From NCBI RefSeq assembly GCF_015694525.1, contig NZ_JADQDM010000014.1:1-64000 (forward strand): a stretch of DNA of 64,000 nt, in the 5' to 3' direction. The notes below the pieces were generated by a model. It worked only from the letters and a program-made list of their open reading frames with translations. It searched no databases and was not told the origin of the DNA. Made by a program: the position numbers and the translations under genes. Each line of letters starts with the position of its first letter. Positions within the stretch are counted from its first letter, which is position 1. Source of the DNA: Hymenobacter ruricola (lineage in GTDB: Bacteria > Bacteroidota > Bacteroidia > Cytophagales > Hymenobacteraceae). Shown here one piece after another: positions 17,151 to 24,913 of this stretch.

Positions 17151-18293
17151 ATGGAAATGAATTCCATCACCGCGCAAATGCTCGAAATGGAGCAGATGCT
17201 CAGCCGGCTTTATGATTCCATGCTGCCCCTGGTGGCGCAGTTCGTCACTCTGGGCCGGGCCGTGGGCGGGGTGGGAGCCCTCATTTTCATCAGCTCCCGG
17301 GTGTGGGGCCACATTGCCCGCGCCGAGCCTATCGACCTGTATCCGTTGCTGCGCCCATTTCTAATTGGGCTGGCCATCCTGCTGTTTCCGCAGCTGCTCG
17401 GCGGCCTGCGCGGCATCACCGGCGCGCTGGCATCAAGCACGGACTCGGTCCGGGTGGACCAGACCACCCAGATTACGGCCTTGCAGGACCAAAAAAAGGC
17501 GTTGTTGGCCGCCCGGCCCGAAAACAAGTACTTCGCCACGGACGAGGCCTACGAGAAGCGGCTCGACGAACTGGGCATGATGAACATGGGCCAGCAGCTG
17601 TCGCTCTCGTTTGATAAGCTCAAGTACGATGTGAACCAGAACTTCCGCGAGTGGATGAAGAACACGTTGGAGCTGTTCCATGTCGCGGCCCGGCTGCTCA
17701 TCAACGTGCTGGCCACCTTCCTGCTCATCGTGCTGTCGGTGCTAGGACCGCTCACTTTTGGGCTGGCCATCTTCCCAGGCTTCGGCAACTCCATTCCTAA
17801 ATGGCTGGGGCAATTCATCACCATCAGCCTGTGGGTGCCCGTGGCCAACATTTTCGGAGCCATTATGGGCCAGTTTCAGATAATGATGCTACAGGGCGAC
17901 ATCACCCGCCTGACCTCTAACCAAGGCGTTGACTCGGCCGACTTCGGCTACCTCGTGTTTCTGTGCATTGCCATCACGGGGTACCTGATTATTCCCTTCA
18001 TCACCGATATGATGATTGCGGCTTCCGGGGCAGGCCAGGCCGCCCGGGCCATGCAATCGGCTATGAGTGGTGGGGCGGCTATGGCTGGCGCGGCGGCAGG
18101 TTCAGCCGGGCGGGCGGGCGCGGCCGGCGTATCCGGGGCCGCATCGGGCCTTGGGGCGGCAGTTGGGGCCGGGCAGGCGTTAGCTGGCAATGCTGCCTCG
18201 GGCAACATGACGCGGAGTGAGGCCGCAGGTCACCGGGCTGGCACGGCGGTGCGCGAACGGGCGGCCAGCTTCGTCAACCGGCTACGGGGCTAG
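17151..18293 (+). CDS. traJ: TraJ-family polytopic transfer protein (VirB6-like)
   Basis: The 380-residue integral membrane protein has several hydrophobic helices, including LLRPFLIGLAILLFPQLL, LLINVLATFLLIVLSVLGPL and FGYLVFLCIAITGYLIIPF, and ends in a Gly/Ala-rich tail (from about residue 295). The layout and position match TraJ, the VirB6-like inner-membrane channel subunit. The TAxx-free spacing of 39 bases from copy 2 of the TraI-like gene and short distances downstream point to a single operon. Confidence 0.9.
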   Translation: MEMNSITAQMLEMEQMLSRLYDSMLPLVAQFVTLGRAVGGVGALIFISSRVWGHIARAEPIDLYPLLRPFLIGLAILLFPQLLGGLRGITGALASSTDSVRVDQTTQITALQDQKKALLAARPENKYFATDEAYEKRLDELGMMNMGQQLSLSFDKLKYDVNQNFREWMKNTLELFHVAARLLINVLATFLLIVLSVLGPLTFGLAIFPGFGNSIPKWLGQFITISLWVPVANIFGAIMGQFQIMMLQGDITRLTSNQGVDSADFGYLVFLCIAITGYLIIPFITDMMIAASGAGQAARAMQSAMSGGAAMAGAAAGSAGRAGAAGVSGAASGLGAAVGAGQALAGNAASGNMTRSEAAGHRAGTAVRERAASFVNRLRG

Positions 18294-18332
18294 CCCTGGT
18301 TGCGCGGTGATTTCCCACTATTTCCTTTTCCC

Positions 18333-18947
18333 ATGTTTGCTTCCCTCAAAACCATTGATTCGGCTTTTCAGCAGGTAAAAACCCTGGCGCTTATTTTCAT
18401 TGTGGCCGTGCTGGTGCTGGCCGGCACCATCGCCTACTTCGCCTTCCAAACCACCAACGCCGCGGCCAATCGCATCTATGTGCTGGAAGGTGGGCAGCTG
18501 CTCACGGCTGGGGCGCGGGATGCGCGGGCTAACCGGCCGGTGGAGGCACGCAGCCACGTCACGCGCTTCCACGAGTTGTTTTTCACGCTCGACCCTGACC
18601 AGAAAGCCATCGACAGCAACGTCAATAAGGCCCTATACCTGGCTGATAACTCGGCCAAACGGCAGTACGAGAACTTCAAGGAGAAGGGCTTCTATAACGA
18701 CCTGATTGCCGCCAACATCAGCCTGGAAATGACGGTGGATAGCGTGGTAGTGTCCAATTCGCGCCCGATGGTGGCGCGGTGCTACGGGCACCAGCGCGTC
18801 ATTCGGGCCACCTCGGTTACCACCCGCAATTTCCTTTCCGAGTGCTCCCTGCGCGACGTGACCCGCTCGGAAAATAATCCCCACGGCTTTCTGATGGAAA
18901 ACTGGCGGGTGCTCAAGAATGAAGACCTGAATACGCTTCCTCGCTAA
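18333..18947 (+). CDS. traK: TraK-family transfer protein (VirB8-like)
   Basis: The 204-residue protein has a short cytoplasmic start, one membrane helix (LALIFIVAVLVLAGTIAYF) and a periplasmic domain with FHELFFTLDPDQKAID and RQYENFKEKGFYNDLIAANI, characteristic of TraK, the VirB8-like assembly factor. The ATG at 18333 fits the family's usual opening (FASLKTIDSAF); an upstream in-frame codon at 18300 adds eleven residues without support. It is followed by TraM with no traL-like gene between them. Confidence 0.92.
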   Translation: MFASLKTIDSAFQQVKTLALIFIVAVLVLAGTIAYFAFQTTNAAANRIYVLEGGQLLTAGARDARANRPVEARSHVTRFHELFFTLDPDQKAIDSNVNKALYLADNSAKRQYENFKEKGFYNDLIAANISLEMTVDSVVVSNSRPMVARCYGHQRVIRATSVTTRNFLSECSLRDVTRSENNPHGFLMENWRVLKNEDLNTLPR

Positions 18948-18959
18948 TCCTCCCCTGTT

Positions 18960-20168
18960 ATGGCAACGGCAACCAACGCGCCGCACGACGCGCAATTTCT
19001 TCGCACCCGCAAGATGGCCACCTTTCTGCCGGTGGTAGGCGTGCCCTTTCTGGCCGTGATGTTCTACCTGGGCGGGGGCGGCCAGGGCACGCCGGCGGCA
19101 GCGCAGAACACCGAAACCGGCTTCAACACCAACTTACCCAAAGCCGAGAAGGGCACCATTACCAGCAGCAAGCTCGAAGCCTACGCCAGCCCGGTTGATA
19201 CCCTGCGCAACCGGGGCCTGGTCGATGCACGCCTCGATACGACTTCGGGCTCGGGCCTTTCCTACGCGGTGGGGGCCGATGGCAAGGCGGGACCCAACGG
19301 CTCCGTCGATAAGTCGGTGGTTGAGGCCCAGCAGCAGCTCATTGCCGCACAGCAGGCCCAGATGAACGGCGGAGTTGCGCCCGGCACCGTAGTCCCTGCC
19401 ACAACAGCCCCAGGGGCCCTCACCCCGCAGGAACAAATGGAGCTAATGCGCAGCCAGCACGAACGCGACCTGGCCGAGCAGAAAGCCCAGCTGCAAATGG
19501 CGGCACTGCTGGCCCAATCGAACAGTGCCGGTGGGGGAGGAGCGGCCCCGCGCACGGTTGCAGCCCTACCGAAAAAGAAGAAACCTACCACCCGGTTGCG
19601 GGCCATCGATGATGATGCCGTGGTGTCACGCCTGGGCTCCAACGGGCCGGGGCGCAAGCGCACGGCCTCTTTTCAGGGCTTTGATGCTGAAACCGGCACG
19701 GGTGGCGACGGAAACACCCTACCGGCCGTCATCCACGAATCGCAGGAAGTGGTCAGTGGCTCACTGGTGAAAATGCGCCTCACCGAATCGGCCGTCATCA
19801 ATGGCCACTCTCTGCCAGCCAACACCTTTATCTATGGCAAGTGCAGCCTGGCTGGCGAGCGGCTCAGCATTGCCATTGAAACCCTCAAATCGGGCAACAG
19901 TGTGTTTCCGGCGGCGCTGGAAGTGTACGACGTGGATGGGCTGGAAGGCCTGCACATTCCCGGCGCCATTACCCGCGATGCCGCAAAACAGGCTGGTGCC
20001 GAAGGACTCGGTGCGGCCGACATGATGACGATGAGCGCCGACCCAGCCATGGCCGCGGCAGGCGTGGCGGTTAGCGCCGTGAAAGGCATTGGCCAGAAGA
20101 AAATCCGCTTGGTCAAAGTCCGCCTGAAGGCCGGCTACAACGTGATGCTCAAAGTAGATAAAGACTAA
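18960..20168 (+). CDS. traM: TraM-family transfer protein (VirB10-like)
   Basis: The 402-residue protein has an N-terminal cytoplasmic segment, one membrane helix (FLPVVGVPFLAVMFYLGGG), a long variable Gln/Ala-rich linker, and a conserved C-terminal domain (about 245-402) with IHESQEVVSGSLVKMRLTE, GHSLPANTFIYGKC and VYDVDGLEGLHIPGAI. This is the TraM pattern, which spans the envelope like VirB10. The linker contains a predicted helical stretch EQMELMRSQHERDLAEQKAQ. Confidence 0.93.
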   Translation: MATATNAPHDAQFLRTRKMATFLPVVGVPFLAVMFYLGGGGQGTPAAAQNTETGFNTNLPKAEKGTITSSKLEAYASPVDTLRNRGLVDARLDTTSGSGLSYAVGADGKAGPNGSVDKSVVEAQQQLIAAQQAQMNGGVAPGTVVPATTAPGALTPQEQMELMRSQHERDLAEQKAQLQMAALLAQSNSAGGGGAAPRTVAALPKKKKPTTRLRAIDDDAVVSRLGSNGPGRKRTASFQGFDAETGTGGDGNTLPAVIHESQEVVSGSLVKMRLTESAVINGHSLPANTFIYGKCSLAGERLSIAIETLKSGNSVFPAALEVYDVDGLEGLHIPGAITRDAAKQAGAEGLGAADMMTMSADPAMAAAGVAVSAVKGIGQKKIRLVKVRLKAGYNVMLKVDKD

Positions 20169-20180
20169 CGACTCCTTCCC

Positions 20181-21044
20181 ATGAAAACCACCCTATTTGC
20201 TACCAGCGCCCTTTTACTCGGCCTGGCGGCTGTTCCGGTGCAGGCCCAGACCTCGGCCGCCCGGATGCTGCAATACTCGGAAGCCAATAAGCTGCCGACC
20301 TATCCGCTCTATATCAGCGACCAGAAAACGACTCATCTAGTGTTCCCTTTTCCTATCACTTACGTCGACCTGGGCAGCTCGGGCCTGATTGCGGCCAAGG
20401 CCACCGGCGCGGAAAATATCGTGCGGGTGAAAGCCGCTTCGGCCGGCTTTCCGGAATCGAACATGACGGTGCTCACCTCGGATGGAAAGCTGTACTCCTT
20501 CGTGGTGAACTACCAGCACGACCCTAAGGTGCTCAGCCTCGACCTGGGCGCGGCCGGCTCGGCTTCATCGGCGCAAGGGGAAGCCATTTTATCGAACTCG
20601 CCCATCCCGCAGGGCAATCTGGATGCCTACTCCCGGCAAGCGCTGGCGGCGGGCGGTACCTCGGCCAGCGAGAGTGCCAACCAACTCAGCGTGCGCGCCG
20701 GCAACGTGGGCTACAAGCAGGAAACCCTGTTTTTTCCGCTGCACGTTGCCAACAAATCGAACGTGACTTACGACGTGGACTTCGTCAAATTCTACATTCA
20801 GGATAAGCAGGTGGCCAAGCGCACGGCCGAGCAGGCCTTAGAAATCACGCCCATTTACGTCTTCAATGGGGGCCTGAAAAAGATTGACGCCAAAGGCCAG
20901 CTCGAACAGGTCTACATCTTCAAAAAATTCACCATCCCCGAGCAAAAGCAGCTCATCATCGAGGTGTACGAAAAGGGCGGCGGGCGCAACGTCAAGCTCA
21001 AGCTTACTAACGCCGACCTGCTCAAAGCCCGGACTTTCAAATAG
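20181..21044 (+). CDS. traN: TraN-family transfer protein (VirB9-like, DUF4138)
   Basis: The 287-residue protein has a signal peptide ending in VPVQAQ and the TraN core: THLVFPFPITYVDLGSSGLI, NIVRVKAA and LTSDGKLYSFVVNY near the N-terminus, and FFPLHVANKSNVTYDVDFVK in the C-terminal half. It is the outer-membrane-associated, VirB9-like component that works with TraM. It is the last recognisable transfer gene in the operon here; traO, P and Q homologues are not seen. Confidence 0.93.
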   Translation: MKTTLFATSALLLGLAAVPVQAQTSAARMLQYSEANKLPTYPLYISDQKTTHLVFPFPITYVDLGSSGLIAAKATGAENIVRVKAASAGFPESNMTVLTSDGKLYSFVVNYQHDPKVLSLDLGAAGSASSAQGEAILSNSPIPQGNLDAYSRQALAAGGTSASESANQLSVRAGNVGYKQETLFFPLHVANKSNVTYDVDFVKFYIQDKQVAKRTAEQALEITPIYVFNGGLKKIDAKGQLEQVYIFKKFTIPEQKQLIIEVYEKGGGRNVKLKLTNADLLKARTFK

Positions 21045-21137
21045 GCATTGTCAAGCTCAGCAGCTGGGCAGAAGCAACGAAAAGTGCCCACACTGCGTTG
21101 CCTGCCTAGTTAGCGTGAAGATTTAACCCGTGTTGGT

Positions 21138-21329
21138 ATGCGTAGCTTCCTGATTTTCGCGGCGATTATCGCCTTTCTGTATTCGTCTTGGGCTCCCAGT
21201 TGGGGCAGCACTGCCGCCACCTGGGGGCTGGTGCTCTTTGGCCTAAGCAAGTTCTGGGGACTTTCCAGTAAGGTCACGCCGCCCAACCGCAATCCATTCA
21301 ATCCCTACGAGCGGTACAAGCCTTTCTAG
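21138..21329 (+). CDS. Small membrane protein at the end of the transfer operon
   Basis: The 63-residue product has two hydrophobic stretches (SFLIFAAIIAFLYSSW and AATWGLVLFGLSKFWGL) and a Pro/Asn-rich polar tail (PPNRNPFNPYERYKPF). It lies 93 bases after traN on the same strand and just before the operon terminator. I do not recognise the family; the composition and placement support a real gene, perhaps an accessory membrane factor of transfer. Confidence 0.55.
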   Translation: MRSFLIFAAIIAFLYSSWAPSWGSTAATWGLVLFGLSKFWGLSSKVTPPNRNPFNPYERYKPF

Positions 21330-21343
21330 GCTATTTCTGCTGC

Positions 21344-22126
21344 TTATAGCTTAAGCCCCCGGCGCTTCGGCTCGGGGGCTTTTTGTTGGTCTGGCAGTAA
21401 GGCTTTGGCATTTTCCTCTGCCATTGGCCCCAGCACCGGCATCACTAGCCGCTGCTCCACGATGGGTGGAAACAGGAGGTCGGGGCTGCGCTGCATCTGC
21501 TCCAGGCGCGCGGCAATGGCCGGCCAGCGGTAACCCTGCATTTCGGGCTTCATGTTAAAGTCGATGTCGCCGTGGAAGGCCAGGGCGCGGGGCACTTCGG
21601 ATGATGATGTATTAAAGCGGCCTTCATAGGCTTGGCGCATCTGGTTCAAAGTGAGCTTTTCGCTCAGCGCGGCCACGTCCACGAAGTCGCGGAGCCTTTC
21701 GCCGCTCATCACCACACCGGCCAGCTTCATAGCGCCCAGGTCTTCGAGTGAAGCCATACGAATGTTGGAGTCGGGATAGAGCACGGGCGGTCGTAACAGC
21801 GGGAAGCCATAATTCACCACATCGGTTTTCACCTGGCCGATGACACCCTGAATGGCGGCTTTGTCCCATTCCGGCTCCTGGGCCCGCATTCGTTGGAGCG
21901 CGCCGTCGGCCCGCATCTTATATTTGCTTATCAGCAGGTCCTTGATTTCTCCGTCAATCGGGGTGGGGCCGTCCGAAAACAGGTCGAGGTCGCGGCTGCG
22001 ACGGTGACCCAGATGTAACGCCAAAGCCGTTCCCCCTACCAGGACGAACGGCTTCAGCAAGGGCTCCTGCATGAGCTGCGCTAGGAGTTGAAGGTTTGCG
22101 GTATCGACTGCTTGCGCTGGTAGCAT
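21344..22126 (-). CDS. AbiEii/AbiGii-family nucleotidyltransferase toxin
   Basis: The 260-residue protein has the nucleotidyltransferase motifs of AbiEii: VLVGGTALALHLGHR and SRDLDLFSD, where the two Asp residues should bind metal and nucleotide. A second conserved block (SLEDLGAMKLAGVV, RLRDFVDVAALSE) completes the family pattern. Such proteins act as toxins of type IV toxin-antitoxin or abortive-infection pairs. The start overlaps the upstream DUF6922 gene by 46 bases, so the two are probably translated together. The last residues, QKAPEPKRRGLKL, are nearly the same as the end of the Fic protein at 22988, although the proteins are otherwise unrelated. Confidence 0.88.
   Translation of the reverse strand: MLPAQAVDTANLQLLAQLMQEPLLKPFVLVGGTALALHLGHRRSRDLDLFSDGPTPIDGEIKDLLISKYKMRADGALQRMRAQEPEWDKAAIQGVIGQVKTDVVNYGFPLLRPPVLYPDSNIRMASLEDLGAMKLAGVVMSGERLRDFVDVAALSEKLTLNQMRQAYEGRFNTSSSEVPRALAFHGDIDFNMKPEMQGYRWPAIAARLEQMQRSPDLLFPPIVEQRLVMPVLGPMAEENAKALLPDQQKAPEPKRRGLKL
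21354..21385 (+). terminator. Terminator of the transfer operon
   Basis: AAGCCCCCG and CGGGGGCTT form a nine-base stem around an 11-base loop, followed by TTTTTG on the + strand. It ends the transfer operon. It also lies inside the 3' coding end of the convergent AbiEii gene, where it encodes part of the basic tail. Confidence 0.85.
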
Positions 22127-22431
22127 CTAAGCGTTTCCTTTTCGATGTGGAAGAACTGGCATACGGCCGCAATGGCGGCATCCGACATATAGGGTACCGT
22201 TTCAACGATTTCCTGCACGCGGGGCCTGCCGTAATATTCCAGCATGGCAGCCCAGTCTTCTTTGCTCCCGCGCTGAATGACGCGCTGCACGATGGTACGC
22301 GCCATGGCCTGCGGGTCGATGGTATCGGGGTCTACGTCCCACAATAGAGTTGGCAGGTGCTCGGCCAGGGGGGCCGGTACGACCTGCGGCTCGGGCGTTG
22401 CAACCGTAGCAGAAGGGGTGAGCTTTTCCAT
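22081..22431 (-). CDS. DUF6922-type partner of the AbiEii protein
   Basis: The 116-residue protein has a Pro/Ala-rich start and a folded part (about 28-116) with LLWDVDPDTIDPQAMARTIV, RGSKEDWAAMLEYYG and an HTH-like end (AIAAVCQFFHIEKETLRCY). This is the DUF6922 pattern usually encoded directly before an AbiEii-like gene, where it is taken to be the antitoxin or regulator. It overlaps the toxin start by 46 bases in another frame. Confidence 0.8.
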   Translation of the reverse strand: MEKLTPSATVATPEPQVVPAPLAEHLPTLLWDVDPDTIDPQAMARTIVQRVIQRGSKEDWAAMLEYYGRPRVQEIVETVPYMSDAAIAAVCQFFHIEKETLRCYQRKQSIPQTFNS

Positions 22432-22598
22432 GAGTACAGGATATGTGAGCCGGGGCTATTAGCCTTTCGTGTGACAGGGAAGCATATTCCCGAAAGCTGG
22501 ATTGGGAACCAGAGGGAGAAAGCCAATAGCAGTCCCTATTCTATTTAAACATCTTTTCAGGCCCTATAGTTGCGCTAAATCAGCCGGACTCAGTAAAG

Positions 22599-22922
22599 CT
22601 ACGGCAGGCGAGGACCTACGCTCGATTCATCAAAGTGCAGATATGGGTCGTACTGATGGGCCGGCTCTACTTGCGGGCCTGCTCCGGGCGCATACCTAGC
22701 GAAAGGGTCAAAGCCGGGAGCTGGCTGGTACTCGGCGTCGAGCGCGGCCGACAATTGCGCCAGGTCAATCTGCCCGGCAATGTATTGGTTCTGCAACTCC
22801 ACCAGCAGCGTCGAGGGCGGTCGATTTTGACTCATTGACACGCCAACTGCAAACTTTACCACCTCGCGACGCTGCTGCTTGATTTGCTCGTTTTCGGAGA
22901 AATAGAGTGCTTTTTCCACCAA
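22599..22922 (-). CDS. VbhA-like antitoxin-domain protein, copy 2
   Basis: The 107-residue protein contains a short helical domain with LVELQNQYIAGQIDLAQLS, the pattern of VbhA-type Fic antitoxins (YVAGEISLEEL-like). It aligns without gaps over about 50 residues to the protein at 24166. In VbhA-class antitoxins an [S/T]xxxE[G/N] motif carries the inhibitory Glu; the matching place here reads VSMSQN, with Gln instead of Glu. The rest is a Pro/Tyr/Asp-rich tail. It lies 65 bases downstream of the Fic gene. Confidence 0.6.
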   Translation of the reverse strand: MVEKALYFSENEQIKQQRREVVKFAVGVSMSQNRPPSTLLVELQNQYIAGQIDLAQLSAALDAEYQPAPGFDPFARYAPGAGPQVEPAHQYDPYLHFDESSVGPRLP

Positions 22923-22987
22923 TACAAGATACGAATAAAAGCTCGCACCGGCGTCCTGGGAGGCAACAAATCAGCTCTATTTCGAAC

Positions 22988-24079
22988 TCACAGCTTTGGG
23001 CCTCGACGCTTTAACTCCGGTGCTTTTTGCAGCGGCTCGTCTTTACTGGCTACGGGTATTTTCGGTGGTTCCGGGCTGGCGGATGGCGCGGCCTGCAGCG
23101 GAGGCCCGACTACCAGCAGCACCACCGTAACCAGAGGCAATGCCTTTAGCAACCGCGCCACGCGCTGGCGCAGCCGGGCATCTTCCATCTTAACGGGCAT
23201 TTGCGCCAGCAGCTCGGCCCCGGTTTTGAGAATAGCCAGCCGCGCCGGCTGCTGCGCATCGGGATGCACCACGCCGCGGGTGCCCTGCATAATCTGCCGG
23301 GCTACCCCGGTGTGACGCCCTCCCAGCAGCGCGCGCCATATAGGCTCCTGGCTCTGCTGTACCTCGCGCATGGCATCCACGCGCCGCAGAAACTCGGGCA
23401 CTACCACGGGCGCGGCCGGGGCTAGCACCAGTTCCGGAAGCGGCGTGGTAATCTGGCCAAAAAAGGCGCGGAGCGGCTGCAAATCGGTTTCCGGGTTCCC
23501 GGTGGGCCGTAGAATAGCATAGTCCCGGGCCTGGTTGTATTGCTTGGGGTGCAACTGCGCGACGAGGTTCACGTCGTAGCCGGCATTCTCCGCCAGCACT
23601 TGAAAAGCCGCGCCCAAGGTCCGGCCATTGCCCTCCCGAAAGGCGTGGGCGTAGTTGTACTGGTCGAAATAGTAGGCCGCCCGGGCCACGAACTGGTCTT
23701 TATCCAGCCCCTTCAGAAAGCGCTCAGCGGCCAGCTGTTGCCCGATGGCATCCAGGTGCGCGGGCAGTTGCTGGTAGCTGCCAAAGTACATGGTGTACAG
23801 GCCGGGACCGTCCTTATCGGCCGATGTTGACTTGGTAGCCTGAAACTCGCCCCAGGCGCGCGTTTCGCCGGCCCACGGGTACACATCCTGAAAAAGGTGG
23901 CGGTGCAATGCCTGCAGGCCCTGGGCATTGTGAGGCGTCACTTCCACGTGGCCGGCCAGCACCTCCAGCAGGCGGAAGTGGAAGCGGTTGCCTTCGACCT
24001 CGGCCAGCTTGTCCTCATCGGCAATGTTGAGCTTATTAATCAGGACACCGGTGTGGGGGTCGGTAAAACCGTCAGTCAT
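22988..24079 (-). CDS. fic: Fic-domain AMPylase-type toxin with C-terminal membrane helix
   Basis: The 363-residue protein has the Fic active-site loop HAFREGNGRTLG at residues 145-156 with catalytic His145, preceded by YPWAGETRAWGEFQAT and QQLAAERFLKGLDKDQFVAR. Fic enzymes transfer AMP or other phosphate groups to target proteins. After a helical region, a hydrophobic segment (LPLVTVVLLVVGPPLQAA) is followed by a charged tail ending QKAPELKRRGPKL, matching the end of the AbiEii protein. The ATG at 24079 starts the Fic fold; one 12 codons upstream is less likely. Antitoxin-domain genes lie on both sides. Confidence 0.88.
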   Translation of the reverse strand: MTDGFTDPHTGVLINKLNIADEDKLAEVEGNRFHFRLLEVLAGHVEVTPHNAQGLQALHRHLFQDVYPWAGETRAWGEFQATKSTSADKDGPGLYTMYFGSYQQLPAHLDAIGQQLAAERFLKGLDKDQFVARAAYYFDQYNYAHAFREGNGRTLGAAFQVLAENAGYDVNLVAQLHPKQYNQARDYAILRPTGNPETDLQPLRAFFGQITTPLPELVLAPAAPVVVPEFLRRVDAMREVQQSQEPIWRALLGGRHTGVARQIMQGTRGVVHPDAQQPARLAILKTGAELLAQMPVKMEDARLRQRVARLLKALPLVTVVLLVVGPPLQAAPSASPEPPKIPVASKDEPLQKAPELKRRGPKL

Positions 24080-24165
24080 AGAGGAAACCTGCGCGGGAAC
24101 TGGGTAAGCAAGCAAAACGCCCCACCAACCGGCAGGGCGTTAGCGAATAGAATTGAAGCGAAGGG

Positions 24166-24465
24166 CTAGTGCGATAAAGAGCGGGCCTTGGTCACGGCGG
24201 GAGCCGGCCGGGGTGCCACCGCCAGGATGCCATCGGCTCCCCGCGTGGGTATCGGCTTCTGAGTCTGGGCTTGGTAATGCGCGTCAAGCTGCGCGTTAAC
24301 CTCGGCCAGACTCAGCTCGCCGTTGATGTAGCGCTGGCTCAGCTGCTCGGCAAAGGGGCTCAGCTTGCGGTCTTGGGTTGCGTTCAGCGCGGCCGCCCGG
24401 TCCGACAGCGCCTGGCGCTGCTCGCGGGTTGCTTCCTTGGGGCCGAATTTTACGAGGGTATCCAT
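24166..24465 (-). CDS. VbhA-like antitoxin-domain protein, copy 1
   Basis: The 99-residue protein begins MDTLVKFGPKEATREQRQAL and contains LSQRYINGELSLAEVNAQL, the helix pattern of VbhA-type antitoxins that block Fic ATP binding. It lies directly upstream of fic in the same orientation, the usual antitoxin-toxin order. The inhibitory motif position reads LNATQD, so the expected Glu is Gln here, as in copy 2. The ATG at 24465 is chosen because sequence upstream of it is unrelated; a longer frame begins at 24522. Confidence 0.65.
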   Translation of the reverse strand: MDTLVKFGPKEATREQRQALSDRAAALNATQDRKLSPFAEQLSQRYINGELSLAEVNAQLDAHYQAQTQKPIPTRGADGILAVAPRPAPAVTKARSLSH

Positions 24466-24528
24466 GCTGTTTTGCCTGAGTGGTCTACTACGGCAAACGA
24501 AAGTTAGGCAAAAATGTGCCAAACCGGG

Positions 24529-24807
24529 CTACTGCTTCGACCTGGCCGCCTGTGCATCGGCCAGGGCCGCATCCAGCACCGTCTGCACGGGCACGGCCAG
24601 CAGCTCGGCTACCCGGAGCGCCTCGGCCACGGTCAGGCCGGAGGGGTCGGCTTCGCGCTGCTTGATAGTGCGGTAAGTCATTTGCAGGTGTTCCTGCAGC
24701 TCGCGCTCGGTGAAGGAGAAGCGGCCGTGGCGCAGCAGGTGGCTGAACTGCTGGCCCGCCGGCGGGGCAGCACCGGGCGGAGCCGAGGGAGGGGATGGGG
24801 TTTTCAT
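24529..24807 (-). CDS. Small HTH/Xre-like DNA-binding protein
   Basis: The 92-residue product has a Pro/Ala-rich start and a helical part with FSFTERELQEHLQMTYRTIK and GLTVAEALRVAELLAVPVQT, which looks like a divergent Xre-type helix-turn-helix. The ATG at 24807 is the first with sensible downstream sequence. It sits 63 bases upstream of the antitoxin copy 1 and may regulate the Fic module. Family confidence is moderate. Confidence 0.6.
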   Translation of the reverse strand: MKTPSPPSAPPGAAPPAGQQFSHLLRHGRFSFTERELQEHLQMTYRTIKQREADPSGLTVAEALRVAELLAVPVQTVLDAALADAQAARSKQ

Positions 24808-24913
24808 GCAAGCAGTATAACGCTTCCCTGCCTTACGGGAGAAGGAGCAGAGCGATACTCCACTGCCCCGGTCACGTGCCAGCGGACGGTAGCCCGCCCG
24901 CTGGCATCGGTGC

